Origin: Acidobacteriota bacterium
GTDB lineage: Bacteria > Acidobacteriota > Thermoanaerobaculia > Gp7-AA8
Direction: 5' to 3'
DNA: 64,000 nt
Assembly (NCBI GenBank): GCA_021781455.1
Contig: JAJXWV010000014.1
Location: forward strand, 1-64,000
The notes beneath the pieces are model-generated. The model saw only the letters and a program-made list of their open reading frames with translations, ran no database searches and had not been told where the DNA came from. Each line of letters begins with the position of its first letter. Within the stretch, counting starts at the first letter, position 1. Positions 7,528-15,951 of the stretch are shown here, piece by piece. A program made the position numbers and the translations under genes.

Positions 7528-7779
7528 CTATTCATTCACTCGTTCAAAGACACCAGAGAACGGCGGGTCTGGGGCGACAACGCGCCACACCTGACCACAT
7601 GACGTGCACTTGAACCAATGCTCGTCGAAAAGATCAGATCCACCGTAGCGATGCGCCACAGCAACCTCCTTCAGATGATCGGCGGCCGATTGATCAGCGA
7701 TCCACCGTTGAAACCGAGCAAATTCATCGGGCGATTGGAAGCCGTGAATTTCCTCCCACGCGTTGCACCAGCAGTTCAT
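7528..7779 (-). CDS. Putative immunity protein for Rhs tip C
   Basis: 83 residues if started at the ATG whose ATGA overlaps the tip C stop; an upstream ATG in the same frame would add five residues but lies within tip C. It has a helical first half (SPDEFARFQRWIADQSAADH) and a two-cysteine segment HWFKCTSCGQVWRVVAPDPP that could bind a metal with the CWC near the start. This C-terminal pattern recurs in small immunity-like proteins beside polymorphic toxins. Coupling to tip C is the main evidence for its role. Confidence 0.65.
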   Translation of the reverse strand: MNCWCNAWEEIHGFQSPDEFARFQRWIADQSAADHLKEVAVAHRYGGSDLFDEHWFKCTSCGQVWRVVAPDPPFSGVFERVNE

Positions 7780-8624
7780 GGCTTCATCTCCCATGACGGA
7801 TCGACGTTAGGCACGTAGACCTGTCCTCCACCACCTACTAGCCCACGCTGTGCTCCGGCCGGTCCTTCGTACACGGTCTGACCTGCGGGTACGCGGATCG
7901 CGACGACATCGGTCGCGCGGTTTCCCCAATTCTGGTCCAGAGCCGAATCAATCACCGTCTGCAGAGGACCCGTCGGTCTCGTGCGCGTCCAGAATGGACC
8001 GATCTTCCGAGCCGGATCGCTATAGGACCGGTAAAGGACCGTCGGTTGTCCCAACCTGACCTCGTCATATGTGTTCGACCTGAAAGTAGCTGCCACATCC
8101 CGAGGTAGGGGACCAACATCGACGGGAGTGAATCGGCGGCGTACGTCTTTCGCGGTCCTAACAGGACCCTGTCCGACTGTTCGATTCACCGCCGCGTTGT
8201 GATACGCGTTGAGCTGGTTCGCCGCTGCCGGGTTCGCGTGCGCCTGCTGGCTGTACGGTGTCACGCCCGGCAGCTTCGGTAGGCGCTGGATGCGCTTCTT
8301 CTGCTGTCTGGCGGCGTTGAGTGCGATCGTCTCGCGCAGGTTCTTCTCGGCCTGCCGCGCCTTGTACTCCTCCCAGACAGCCTTCGCGCCGACTGCGGCG
8401 GTGGCCGTGATCGCAGCACCGCCAACGACAGCGGCTCCAATCGTCACTCCACCTGCGGCACCTGCCGCAAGAGCCGTCTCTTCAACTGCAGCTCCTGCTC
8501 CGGCCGCTTCCGGGACGAGGCGCGGCCCCCACTTCACCGCCTCCTCGGCAGCCTCGTCGACGAGGTCCGCCAGCGCGCTGGTTCCATCGACTAGTCCTAG
8601 CCCCTCCGGATCGCGTCCATTCAC
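7776..8624 (-). CDS. Orphan Rhs tip C, possible ADP-ribosyltransferase-like toxin
   Basis: Read from MNGRDPEG at the core end. It contains an Ala/Gly-rich hydrophobic segment (TIGAAVVGGAAITATAAVGA) of the kind found before toxin domains, a helical linker, then LGQPTVLYRSYSDPARKIGP, FWTRTRP, ALDQNWGNRATDVVAIRVPA and GGGGQVYVPN. The order R-x-Y, FWT, VxxPxG, Q-V resembles ADP-ribosyltransferase-type tips, but I cannot confirm the catalytic glutamate. No independent start. It ends by overlapping its partner gene (ATGA). Confidence 0.6.
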   Translation of the reverse strand: MNGRDPEGLGLVDGTSALADLVDEAAEEAVKWGPRLVPEAAGAGAAVEETALAAGAAGGVTIGAAVVGGAAITATAAVGAKAVWEEYKARQAEKNLRETIALNAARQQKKRIQRLPKLPGVTPYSQQAHANPAAANQLNAYHNAAVNRTVGQGPVRTAKDVRRRFTPVDVGPLPRDVAATFRSNTYDEVRLGQPTVLYRSYSDPARKIGPFWTRTRPTGPLQTVIDSALDQNWGNRATDVVAIRVPAGQTVYEGPAGAQRGLVGGGGQVYVPNVDPSWEMKP

Positions 8625-8787
8625 CGGATCTCCCCCGGCGAAGGCATACAGATTCGAGCTATCCCGGTACCCGAGCGGGTCGGGCGAGAGCCACGTGCCC
8701 GTCGTCGGGTCGTACCACCGATTGCGGACAAGGTGACCGGCCGATGGGAGGTTAGGCGGTCCTGTGCTGCTTTCAGATTTTCAATGA
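8605..8787. repeat. Rhs core-end repeat, copy C
   Basis: Third copy of the core end, more diverged (AAGGCATACAGATTCGAG). It ends near TTTTCAATGAACCG, after which the mobile segment begins; a junction with the recombinase-bearing insertion should lie between here and the PIN gene at 8823. Confidence 0.8.
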
Positions 8788-8822
8788 ACCGATTGCTGGG
8801 GTGATCGTATCAGCGGTGGCGT

Positions 8823-9254
8823 CTACGCGCCGAGGATCTTCAGCAGCTTCGCAGTGGTGTAAACCTCGATGGGGAGATCGCGGAAGTCGCTGTCGTTCGA
8901 CCAGATCGGGATGCCGAGCATGAGAGCGAGGGCGACGACGTGCACGTCGTCGGGGTCGCGCTCTTCGATCAGACGCTGCGCTTCCTTCACGTGCGAGGAG
9001 TAGTCGATCTCGGAGTAGCGCTCGACCGGCAGAACCTCGATGGCGGTGTGCAGCACGTCGACATCGAGATCGTAGCGTTCGGCGAACTCGCCGACGTGCT
9101 CGTGCACCTCCTCGATGGCGACCTCGGTCGTGGCGATGACGAGGTCCGGGGCATTCTCGAACACGCGCCATGCGGCACGCCGGGCGACGGCCGCAAGGAG
9201 CACGTTGCTATCGGCGACGACGCTTCTTGGAGGCGGTGAAGGCACGCTCGACAT
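8823..9254 (-). CDS. PIN-domain toxin
   Basis: 143 residues with the PIN ribonuclease layout: VVADSNVLLAAV (first Asp), TEVAIEEVHEHVGEF (Glu), RDPDDVHVVALALMLG (Asp pair) and PIWSNDSDFRDLP (last Asp). PIN toxins cleave RNA. The gene overlaps the end of the Phd-like antitoxin gene by 47 bp and is co-directional, the usual antitoxin-first order. It lies at the left edge of the mobile segment and probably helps stabilise it. The ATG at 9254 follows a GAGG. Confidence 0.85.
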   Translation of the reverse strand: MSSVPSPPPRSVVADSNVLLAAVARRAAWRVFENAPDLVIATTEVAIEEVHEHVGEFAERYDLDVDVLHTAIEVLPVERYSEIDYSSHVKEAQRLIEERDPDDVHVVALALMLGIPIWSNDSDFRDLPIEVYTTAKLLKILGA

Positions 9255-9471
9255 CCTCGTCGGTCACTCCCTTCGCATCGAGCTGCCGGGCGATGTCGTT
9301 GGTCAGCTCACGGAAGAGCTTCCGGCGCAGGTCGAGCGGGATCTTCTTCGGGTCGTTCAGCGGGTAGAGCACGGCAGCGTTCTTCCCATGCCGGGTCACG
9401 AGCACGGGCTCGTCGCTGTCGATCAGCTCGGCGATGCGGGTGCGGAAGTCGCGGATCGAGGCGGTCTTCAT
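9208..9471 (-). CDS. Phd/YefM-family antitoxin
   Basis: 87 residues from the ATG at 9471. MKTASIRDFRTRIAELIDSD, EPVLVTRHGKNAAVLYPL is the standard Phd/YefM N-terminal DNA-binding fold; the basic C-terminus (ERAFTASKKRRRR) should contact the PIN toxin. A GTG seven codons earlier is possible but the ATG is the conserved start of the family. Likely represses its own promoter together with the toxin. Confidence 0.85.
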   Translation of the reverse strand: MKTASIRDFRTRIAELIDSDEPVLVTRHGKNAAVLYPLNDPKKIPLDLRRKLFRELTNDIARQLDAKGVTDEDVERAFTASKKRRRR

Positions 9472-9563
9472 GGTGTGGGCTCCGTCGGGCACGAGGGTCT
9501 CACTCGTGGCGCACTGGTGTCAACAGTTGTGTACACAGTTTATGCCAGCATACCGGCCGGTCG

Positions 9564-10514
9564 TCAGCTCTTCCCTCGTGGATGGCTTCGGCCATGTGCC
9601 TCCGCGAGATCGTGCACGTCGAGGTGCGTGTAACGCTCGGTCATGTCGATGCGGCTGTGACCGAGGAGTTCCTGCACGTGGCGCAGGTCAGCGCCCGCAC
9701 GGAGGAGATGGGTCGACACCGAATGTCGAAACGTGTGCGGCGTGACCCGGCGCGTGATGCCTGCCTTGAGCGCTGCCTTCTCCACGACGACACGGATCGC
9801 ACTCCGGCTTAGGCGATTGCCGGTCTGGCCGCAGTGCAGGCTGGCGAGGAACAGTGCCCTGACGCCGGGGCGCTTCACGAACAACGGCCGGGCCTGCGTG
9901 AGGTACTGCTTCATCACCGCGACGGCGGACTCGCCGATGGGCACAAGCCTCTGCTTGCCACCCTTGCCGTACCGGACGAAAACCACACCCTCGACGAGGT
10001 CCACATCGCCAACATCGAGGCCTGCGACCTCGGCACATCGCAGCCCCGTTGAATAGAAGACCTCCAGCAGCGCACGGTCCCGCATGCCGATGGGCTCCCT
10101 ACAGTCCGGGACTTCGAGCATCGCCGCGACCTCGGCCTCGGTCAGCAGGCTCCGTGGCCTCCACCGGCCGCGTGAGATGCGCCTGATGCTCACGGTCGGG
10201 TCGACGATGAGGAGCCTCGCCGTCACGGCCCACTCGAAGAAGCGGAAGACGGCACCGAACCGGTCTGCGCGTGTCGACGGCGCGATGCGCTTCATTCCCT
10301 GCCGCGACTTGTACTCGACGGTGCCGAGGTGGATGCGGTACGCCTCGATGTGCTCAGCGGTCACGGCGGCGAGGTCGAACACGCGCCGGGCAGTGATCCA
10401 GTCGAGAAAGTGCCGGAGGTAGATGCGCTGGAGCGCAAGTGTTCCGGGTCGAATGCGCGTGGCGTAGATCGTCAAGTAGTTGTCGATGGCATCGATGATG
10501 GAGATCGCGTTCAT
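9564..10514 (-). CDS. Tyrosine recombinase (XerC/D-like) 1
   Basis: 316 residues: N-terminal SAM-like core-binding domain (IDAIDNYLTIYATRIRPGTL) and C-terminal catalytic domain with FYSTGLRCAEVAGLDVGDVD (Arg I), VTPHTFRHSVSTHLLRAGAD (His-x-x-Arg) and QELLGHSRIDMTERYTHL (His and nucleophilic Tyr). Full active-site set. It overlaps recombinase 2 by 4 bp (ATGA), so the two are co-translated. Tandem recombinase pairs of this sort move integrative elements and may act as a hetero-complex. Confidence 0.9.
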   Translation of the reverse strand: MNAISIIDAIDNYLTIYATRIRPGTLALQRIYLRHFLDWITARRVFDLAAVTAEHIEAYRIHLGTVEYKSRQGMKRIAPSTRADRFGAVFRFFEWAVTARLLIVDPTVSIRRISRGRWRPRSLLTEAEVAAMLEVPDCREPIGMRDRALLEVFYSTGLRCAEVAGLDVGDVDLVEGVVFVRYGKGGKQRLVPIGESAVAVMKQYLTQARPLFVKRPGVRALFLASLHCGQTGNRLSRSAIRVVVEKAALKAGITRRVTPHTFRHSVSTHLLRAGADLRHVQELLGHSRIDMTERYTHLDVHDLAEAHGRSHPRGKS

Positions 10515-11464
10515 CGTCGCCCTCGTTCACGCGGGTGGAACCGGCGATGGACGGCCTTGAGGTCACCGATCTCGACCTTCGTGTAAATCTGCGTGGTTTG
10601 AAGACTGGCGTGACCGAGGAGCTGTTGGATGTATCGGATGTCAGCGCCGCCACTCAACATGTGCGTGGCGCACGCATGGCGTAACCGGTGCGGCCGGATC
10701 GGTTTGTCGATCCCGGCACGCTTCAGATGCCGCCGGATGGCGTTGATGACGCCGTGCTGGTCGAGCGGTCGGCCGTGCTTCGAGACGAAGAGCAGCGTGA
10801 CCGCAGGGTCGAGCGCGATCTTCGGACGAGCCTTCGCGATGTAGTCACCGACGAACGCTGCGGCGATGGGACCGAGCGGGACGACGCGGTCCTTGTTTCC
10901 CTTCCCGGCGACCACCGTCAGCGTCTCACCGCTCGCGTCGAAGTCGCCGAGGCTCAGCGCGCGGATCTCGGCGTTCCGCATCCCCGTCGCGTAGAGCACC
11001 TCGCAGATCGCCCGGTCGCGCAGGCCGAGGGGCGTGTCAGTCTTGATCGAGTCGAGGAGGCGCAACGCTTCCTTCGGCGTCAGGAGCGCCTGCGGCAGGC
11101 GCTGCCGCATCTTCGGCAGCACCAGCGACGCCGCCGGGTTGTTCAGGAGCTTCCCCTCCTCGGCAAGGTGCCGGAAGAGGCTCTTGACCGCCGTTAGGCG
11201 CTGGCGCTGCGTGCCGACCGACAGCGGCTCAGAGTTCTTCTTCTCCATCGACAGCAACGCGGTCTGGTACGACGTGAGCGTCTGCGCGGTCACCTCGGCA
11301 AGGGTCTCGATCTCGGTCTCGCTCTGGAGCCAGTCGACGAAGTAGCGGGCGTTCTGCTCGTACGTCGTGATCGTGCGCGGCGACCAGTTCCATGCCTGCA
11401 TCGCTTCGATGAAGCGGACGATGACGAGATCGATCTTCATGCGCTGGTCGGAGGTCATGGTCAT
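10511..11464 (-). CDS. Tyrosine recombinase (XerC/D-like) 2
   Basis: 317 residues, same domain order as its neighbour: WNWSPRTITTYEQNARYFVD in the SAM-like domain, then YATGMRNAEIRALSLGDFDA, RPHRLRHACATHMLSGGADI and QQLLGHASLQTTQIYTKVEI carrying Arg, His-x-x-Arg, His and Tyr. All catalytic residues present. It is first of the coupled pair. The upstream 215 bp (11465-11679) hold no gene I can support. Confidence 0.9.
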   Translation of the reverse strand: MTMTSDQRMKIDLVIVRFIEAMQAWNWSPRTITTYEQNARYFVDWLQSETEIETLAEVTAQTLTSYQTALLSMEKKNSEPLSVGTQRQRLTAVKSLFRHLAEEGKLLNNPAASLVLPKMRQRLPQALLTPKEALRLLDSIKTDTPLGLRDRAICEVLYATGMRNAEIRALSLGDFDASGETLTVVAGKGNKDRVVPLGPIAAAFVGDYIAKARPKIALDPAVTLLFVSKHGRPLDQHGVINAIRRHLKRAGIDKPIRPHRLRHACATHMLSGGADIRYIQQLLGHASLQTTQIYTKVEIGDLKAVHRRFHPRERGRR

Positions 11465-11679
11465 GGGTGTTTTCCTTTCGGGCAGGCCGGGGCGATCTCG
11501 CCGTCGAGGACGAGTCGAAGAGCCTGCGTTTCGTTTTCGCGGTAGTTAGATTTCCCCACCAACGCGCAAATGCACTCGGCGGGTTGTGGAAGCCGTTGAT
11601 AGGAAGGCGGTTAAGGTGTGCCGGACCTTGCGCGCAAAGTCGCCGCAAATGCCCGCAAACTTTCCGGAAGCGGTGGGAA

Positions 11680-13971
11680 TCAGCGCGCCAGCTCGGTGGC
11701 GAGGTCGTCTTCGTCGGCCTCGGCGATCAGCTCATAGAGGCACCGGCGGCCCTGCTTCGAGCGCACGACGGCGAGGTATTCGTAGTCGACGAGTTGCCGC
11801 AGGTACGTGCGCAGGTGCCAGTACGACAGGCCGGTTGCGCTCTGGAGTTCGTGCCGAGAGATCTGCACGTCGCTCTGCCCGAGCTTCAGCTCCTCCATCT
11901 TCGCAGCAACGAGCTGGCCGATGCAATCGAAGAGAGCGCGCGTCGGCGGCGCAAGCTCGTCGAGGTTGCGGCGCAGGATGGCCGGGGCGATCTGCTGGGC
12001 CAGTTCAATGTCACTCTTCATGACCTCGATGTACGTGATCGTCCCACCGCCGATCTCGACCTTCTTCCGCTCGCGCTGGTGCTGGTGGAGAAGCGCGATG
12101 GTCTTGATGATCGTGAGGAACTTTTTCTGCTCGCGCCGCAGGATCAGCCGCCCGGCCGGGAAGTGGAGCGCCGGAGCATGCGGGTTGACGACGTGTAGAG
12201 CCTCGATCAGGCGCTGCGCGTTGCGGTGCCGCCGGATGACGGCTTCACGCTTCGTCTGCGCGACGAGACCGTCGAGGGTGTCGTTCCAGCGCTGGCGTTC
12301 GAGAATGCGCCGGGTCTGTTCTGCGGACTCGTCGGCCGTGAGCATCACGAAGCGGTTGCGGGTCTCGTAGTCGAGCGCTTCCGGGTGTGCGGTCGTGAGC
12401 ATGATCGCGGTCGGGCCGTGCACCTCGTAGTGCTGCGCGTGGTGCTTGCCGGTCAGAGGATCGGTGCGCGTGGCCGACACGGAGAGCTTCCCGCTCGACT
12501 GCAAGATGCGCAGCGAGTAGATCGCCTCTGATGCCCCGCCCTCCTCGTCGAGCGCGAGGAGCTTGTGCTTGAGCGCATCCGGATCTTGATAGAAGAGCGC
12601 CTGCCCGGTGAGGCGGGTGTAGCGGACGAGATCCTCGGGCGGGACGAAGTCGGTGATGCGCTCCTGCATGTTCGACTTCCCGGCTCCGCTCCGGGCGCAG
12701 AAGAGGACCGCCAGCGGTTCCGGCAGCTTCCGCGAGAGTGCGGCCAGATACGCGGCGAGCATCGACGACTCCTCGCCGACACAGCCGACCGATGCGAAGT
12801 CCACGACGATGCGGTCGACGATGTGCGGGTCGCGCAGCATCGCCATCGCCTCTTCCTTCTCGGCCGAAGTCATCACGGGCTTCTTCCCGGCGGTCTTCGA
12901 GTTGTTGCGCAGGCTCAGGCGCTCCGCTTCGAGCGCATCGATTAGGAAGCCGATCTCCCGGGTCATCGCCGCCTCGCCCGCAGCGCCAGCTTCGCCGAGG
13001 GTGACGACAGCGGACTCGATGAAGTTCCGACGGCTGCGCGCGGCGTAGAGGTCGAAGCTGTCGACGTGGAAGCGGTGGGTCTCGGGATCTTCCACACGGA
13101 GGTTGACGCGCATCCGATCAACGCCGAGTGCGGAGAGCCCACGAACACGGTACGTCCTTGCGCCGAAGGGAACGACGTAGGCGCTGTCGTCGAGATCGTG
13201 GTGAAGCTCGATCTTCGGAGGATCGGCCCGGCGTTCCTTCACGGTGGTCGGCCGGTTCATCAGCGCGTGCCAGACCTCCGCGAACTTCTTCGCACTCTCG
13301 CGCACGAGCAGGTCGTTCGCACTCTTCGCCGGAATGGCTGCTACCGCTGCATCGAGGCCATGAGCTGCGAGATGGTCGACGAGCGAGGTGGTCAGGGCAT
13401 GTCCTGCGTCGTCACCGCCGAGGGCCAGCACGATGCGCCGGATGCGATGGCGGTCAACGAGCGCGTCGTGATCGGCCGTCCACCCATGCAGGCCGATGAT
13501 CGGGACGACGTTCGGGATCTCCGCTTCGAGAAAGGACAGCGCATCGAAGATGCCGTTCGTGACGATGATCTCGGCGATCATCGCGGCGGCGTGGGCGTTC
13601 ACGAGACCATGTCCGACGACGAGGTCTCGGCCGCTGTCGATCACGCGGCCGTAGATCCCCACGATGTTGCCGTCGATGTCCCTCAGCGGGAGAGTGATCG
13701 CACCGAGCATCAGCTCATGGCGCTTTCTTCCACTGCCGGTCAGGAGCCCGTGAGCGACGAGCCCCCGGTGCGTCGGAGTTCCGGCCGGTGCTCGGTCGAG
13801 CAGCGAACCGTCTGCGTAGCCGATCAGGAGCGCGGAGACGGTCTCCGGCCGGGTGATCGCGTGCGTGGAGAGGAAGTCCTTCGCAGCGATCGAGGACGAC
13901 AGCGTCTGGTGGTAGTACGTCGCCACCTGCGTGAGCAGATCGGGCTGTGTTTCCGTTGCAGCCGCAGTCAA
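11680..13971 (-). CDS. Primase/helicase-like replication protein
   Basis: 763 residues. An N-terminal DnaG-like region (LLTQVATYYHQTLSSSIAAK; MLGAITLPLRDIDGNIVGIY) leads to a TOPRIM-like fold at 132-220 and a P-loop ATPase with CARSGAGKSNM (about 425-435); a basic winged-helix-like tail closes it (SRHELQSATGLSYWHLRTYL). The TOPRIM is degenerate: where EG is expected the sequence reads VTNGIFDAL, and the first Asp of the DxD is Gly (LALGGDDAG). Such proteins occur in integrative elements with tandem recombinases. I infer helicase loading or replication of the excised element; primase activity is doubtful. Confidence 0.75.
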   Translation of the reverse strand: MTAAATETQPDLLTQVATYYHQTLSSSIAAKDFLSTHAITRPETVSALLIGYADGSLLDRAPAGTPTHRGLVAHGLLTGSGRKRHELMLGAITLPLRDIDGNIVGIYGRVIDSGRDLVVGHGLVNAHAAAMIAEIIVTNGIFDALSFLEAEIPNVVPIIGLHGWTADHDALVDRHRIRRIVLALGGDDAGHALTTSLVDHLAAHGLDAAVAAIPAKSANDLLVRESAKKFAEVWHALMNRPTTVKERRADPPKIELHHDLDDSAYVVPFGARTYRVRGLSALGVDRMRVNLRVEDPETHRFHVDSFDLYAARSRRNFIESAVVTLGEAGAAGEAAMTREIGFLIDALEAERLSLRNNSKTAGKKPVMTSAEKEEAMAMLRDPHIVDRIVVDFASVGCVGEESSMLAAYLAALSRKLPEPLAVLFCARSGAGKSNMQERITDFVPPEDLVRYTRLTGQALFYQDPDALKHKLLALDEEGGASEAIYSLRILQSSGKLSVSATRTDPLTGKHHAQHYEVHGPTAIMLTTAHPEALDYETRNRFVMLTADESAEQTRRILERQRWNDTLDGLVAQTKREAVIRRHRNAQRLIEALHVVNPHAPALHFPAGRLILRREQKKFLTIIKTIALLHQHQRERKKVEIGGGTITYIEVMKSDIELAQQIAPAILRRNLDELAPPTRALFDCIGQLVAAKMEELKLGQSDVQISRHELQSATGLSYWHLRTYLRQLVDYEYLAVVRSKQGRRCLYELIAEADEDDLATELAR

Positions 13972-14031
13972 GCGGCACCTCCTTTTCAGAAAGCTCGTCA
14001 GGAGCTGCGGTGCGAACAGGACAGGGTGAGT

Positions 14032-14643
14032 TCAGTCCCGTTCAAGACCGGCCAGAGCACCCGGATCGAGCGCTGAGTAGACGAGCGTGCTCTTCGGATC
14101 GCGGTGACCCAAGAACTCGCCAATCCGGCGCAGGTCGATGCCCCGGCGCGTTAGCCGGTACCCCGCACCATGTCGAAGTGAATGTGGGTTGGTCACTGGA
14201 ACACCGGCCGACTGCGCTGCTGCGGTGATGACCCTGCGAGCCGTACGGATCGCCATCGGGCCTCCCCGCTCGGTGGTGAAGACGAACCGCGAAGCACTTT
14301 CGGCCCGGCGCACCGCGCGGAGCATTCGAACCTCGTCGCCGTCGAGATAGTGGGTGCCGCTGTTGCTGCCCTTCTTCCGGGTGATGTGGACCGTACACGT
14401 CCTGCCGAAGACGATGTCGTCCCACGTCATCGAGACGGCTTCAGAAATCCTGAGTCCGTGCCGGTACATCATCGTTACGAGGAGCGTGTCACGGACGGGA
14501 TAGCGACCACGCTTCCGGGCCGCCGCCCGGATCTTCTCGAACTCCTCGGGCGTGACGTGCTTCCGCCCTTCGATCCGCTTCCGCCGGGGCGGCGCACTTA
14601 ACTTGGCCGACTTCTCCGTCTGGACCAACCGCAGCTTCGTCAT
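14032..14643 (-). CDS. Short tyrosine recombinase (FimB/E-like)
   Basis: 203 residues from the ATG at 14643, whose ATGA overlaps the stop of the 94-aa gene upstream. It lacks a core-binding domain but has the catalytic domain: TMMYRHGLRISEAVSMTWDD, NPHSLRHGAGYRLTRRGIDL, GEFLGHRDPKSTLVYSALDP. Size and motifs resemble FimB/FimE, which invert or integrate small DNA segments. Third recombinase of the segment. The longer reading from 14709 would overlap the upstream gene and is unlikely. Confidence 0.85.
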   Translation of the reverse strand: MTKLRLVQTEKSAKLSAPPRRKRIEGRKHVTPEEFEKIRAAARKRGRYPVRDTLLVTMMYRHGLRISEAVSMTWDDIVFGRTCTVHITRKKGSNSGTHYLDGDEVRMLRAVRRAESASRFVFTTERGGPMAIRTARRVITAAAQSAGVPVTNPHSLRHGAGYRLTRRGIDLRRIGEFLGHRDPKSTLVYSALDPGALAGLERD

Positions 14644-14924
14644 TCGTTCTCCTCTGCAATGCGCTCTGTCGATGGCTTCCACTCGGCCGTGTTCTCGCAT
14701 TCTCGGCAATGTTCGATTCCCCGCCTGCTGTGTTCCTCCTGATTAATCAGCGGACTGCAAGGTGAACCCCTCTGGTAGATCAACGGCCGGTTCTTCCCGC
14801 TTGCCTCGATCTGCGCGAACGAACAGCCGTTGAAGCGCGACGTTCCGACGACAACCGGGCCGGGAGGTTCAATGCCCCGCTGCACACGCATGTAGGAGCA
14901 GTCCGGCAGCGCGATGGGAGCCAT
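14640..14924 (-). CDS. Small Cys-containing hypothetical protein
   Basis: 94 residues from 14924 or 83 from a second Met at 14891. Contains ARGIEPPGPVV-like N-terminus (actual VQRGIEPPGPVVVGTSRFNG) and a later CSPLINQEEHSRRGIEHCRE then C; three or four Cys and His could bind zinc. Its stop overlaps the FimB-like recombinase start (ATGA), which supports it being real. Not recognised. Confidence 0.5.
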   Translation of the reverse strand: MAPIALPDCSYMRVQRGIEPPGPVVVGTSRFNGCSFAQIEASGKNRPLIYQRGSPCSPLINQEEHSRRGIEHCRECENTAEWKPSTERIAEENE

Positions 14925-15171
14925 CCTCGCCGAGCTTCACAGCGCGCCGTTCGAGGAGAGCTGCAAGCACCGGATCGAGATCGACGTCCCCGAGCTTCAC
15001 AGAAACCGAGAGCGGTACCGCATCGCCGCGATCGGGAAGGCGCTCTTCATCCGTGAACCGGGTAAGAAACTCGGTCCACTCGACGCCCGTCGTGTCGCAG
15101 CAACCGCAGGCGGAGTGGATGTCGATCAGCACTGAGGTATCACGCCAATGCTTTACGGTCATGCGGAGCAT
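14869..15171 (-). CDS. Hypothetical protein
   Basis: 100 residues. MTVKHWRDTSVLIDIHSACG then CCDTTGVEWTEFLTRFTDEE looks like genuine protein; the C-terminal part VSVKLGDVDLDPVLAALLER is a plausible helix. It overlaps the next gene by 23-56 bp depending on that start. First gene of the leftward group, divergent from the XRE regulator across the 16-bp repeats, so probably controlled by it. Function unknown. Confidence 0.45.
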   Translation of the reverse strand: MLRMTVKHWRDTSVLIDIHSACGCCDTTGVEWTEFLTRFTDEERLPDRGDAVPLSVSVKLGDVDLDPVLAALLERRAVKLGEDGSHRAAGLLLHACAAGH

Positions 15172-15177
15172 TATACC

Positions 15178-15225
15178 GTCTGCGGAACATCACGTCTGTG
15201 GAACATACCGTCAGCGGCAATGACA
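15178..15225 (+). promoter_or_regulatory. Three tandem 16-bp repeats (operator or iterons)
   Basis: GTCTGCGGAACATCAC, GTCTGTGGAACATACC and GTCAGCGGCAATGACA follow each other without gaps in the 90-bp space between the divergent 100-aa gene and the XRE regulator. Copies 1 and 2 agree at 13 of 16 positions, the third is weaker. They suit an XRE operator array, or iterons given the nearby replication genes. Confidence 0.55.
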
Positions 15226-15260
15226 GTGTTACGCTTGCTCGGCCGAACAGATCAACGACC

Positions 15261-15665
15261 ATGAAGCACCGACAGCCGATACGCAGAGTCAGCACCGCCG
15301 AGACCCTCGATCCCTCCGAGGAGTACAAGATCTTCGGCCAGCTGCTCGCGGGCTTCAGGAAGAAGAAGGGCAAGACTCAGACCGACGTCGCCCGAGCCAT
15401 CGGCACCTCGCAGGTGTTCCTCGTGAAGGTCGAACGTCGCGGCGAGAGGAAGCTCGACGTCATCGAGCTGATGGACCTGCTCGACGTCATGGGCGTCGAC
15501 GTGATGCTGTTCGTGCGGGCGCTGCGGAAGGCCTTGGAGGACGCCCGGCATGGCTCACAACCGGGCGCGGAAGGACCAAAACCCCAACGATCCCAATCAC
15601 GTCTTCGGAATACGGCGCAGAAGCGCCAGAAGCCCCATAGAGCGATCCGAACGCAAAAGAGGTAG
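15261..15665 (+). CDS. XRE-family regulator
   Basis: 134 residues from the ATG at 15261. A helix-turn-helix domain at roughly 25-85 (FGQLLAGFRKKKGKTQTDVA, RAIGTSQVFLVKVERRGERK, VIELMDLLDVMGVDVMLFV) is followed by a basic, low-complexity tail (QRSQSRLRNTAQKRQK). It is the only rightward gene in the mobile segment and faces the leftward group across the 16-bp repeats, as expected for an element repressor. Confidence 0.75.
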   Translation: MKHRQPIRRVSTAETLDPSEEYKIFGQLLAGFRKKKGKTQTDVARAIGTSQVFLVKVERRGERKLDVIELMDLLDVMGVDVMLFVRALRKALEDARHGSQPGAEGPKPQRSQSRLRNTAQKRQKPHRAIRTQKR

Positions 15666-15756
15666 TGGCGGTCGACAGGCACAGGTCACTGGCCTACGGC
15701 GGTCTGGAGGGCATTGGTGGCGATCCTTGCCATCGAGCCCGATCACCGATGGCGAG

Positions 15757-15951
15757 TCAGGTCCGATCCGCCTCGCAGGACGTGAGGACGGTGAGGCCGT
15801 TCCAGAGCCCCCATTCGAGGCGGCTGGCTGCGGCGATCTCGATGGTCTTCTTCGGGTAGCACGTCTTCAAGCGCTGCTCGGCAATCGCCAGTTGACGACC
15901 ATTCGGCTCGCGCAGAATGAGGTGTGTGACGCCATCGATGGTGAGCTTCAT
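15757..15951 (-). CDS. Small hypothetical protein
   Basis: 64 residues from the ATG at 15951, which has GAGG about 7 bases upstream. MKLTIDGVTHLILREPNGRQ then LAIAEQRLKTCYPKKTIEIA and WGLWNGLTVLTSCE read like a compact beta-rich protein. No family recognised. Lies between the XRE regulator and the RepA-like gene. Confidence 0.4.
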   Translation of the reverse strand: MKLTIDGVTHLILREPNGRQLAIAEQRLKTCYPKKTIEIAAASRLEWGLWNGLTVLTSCEADRT

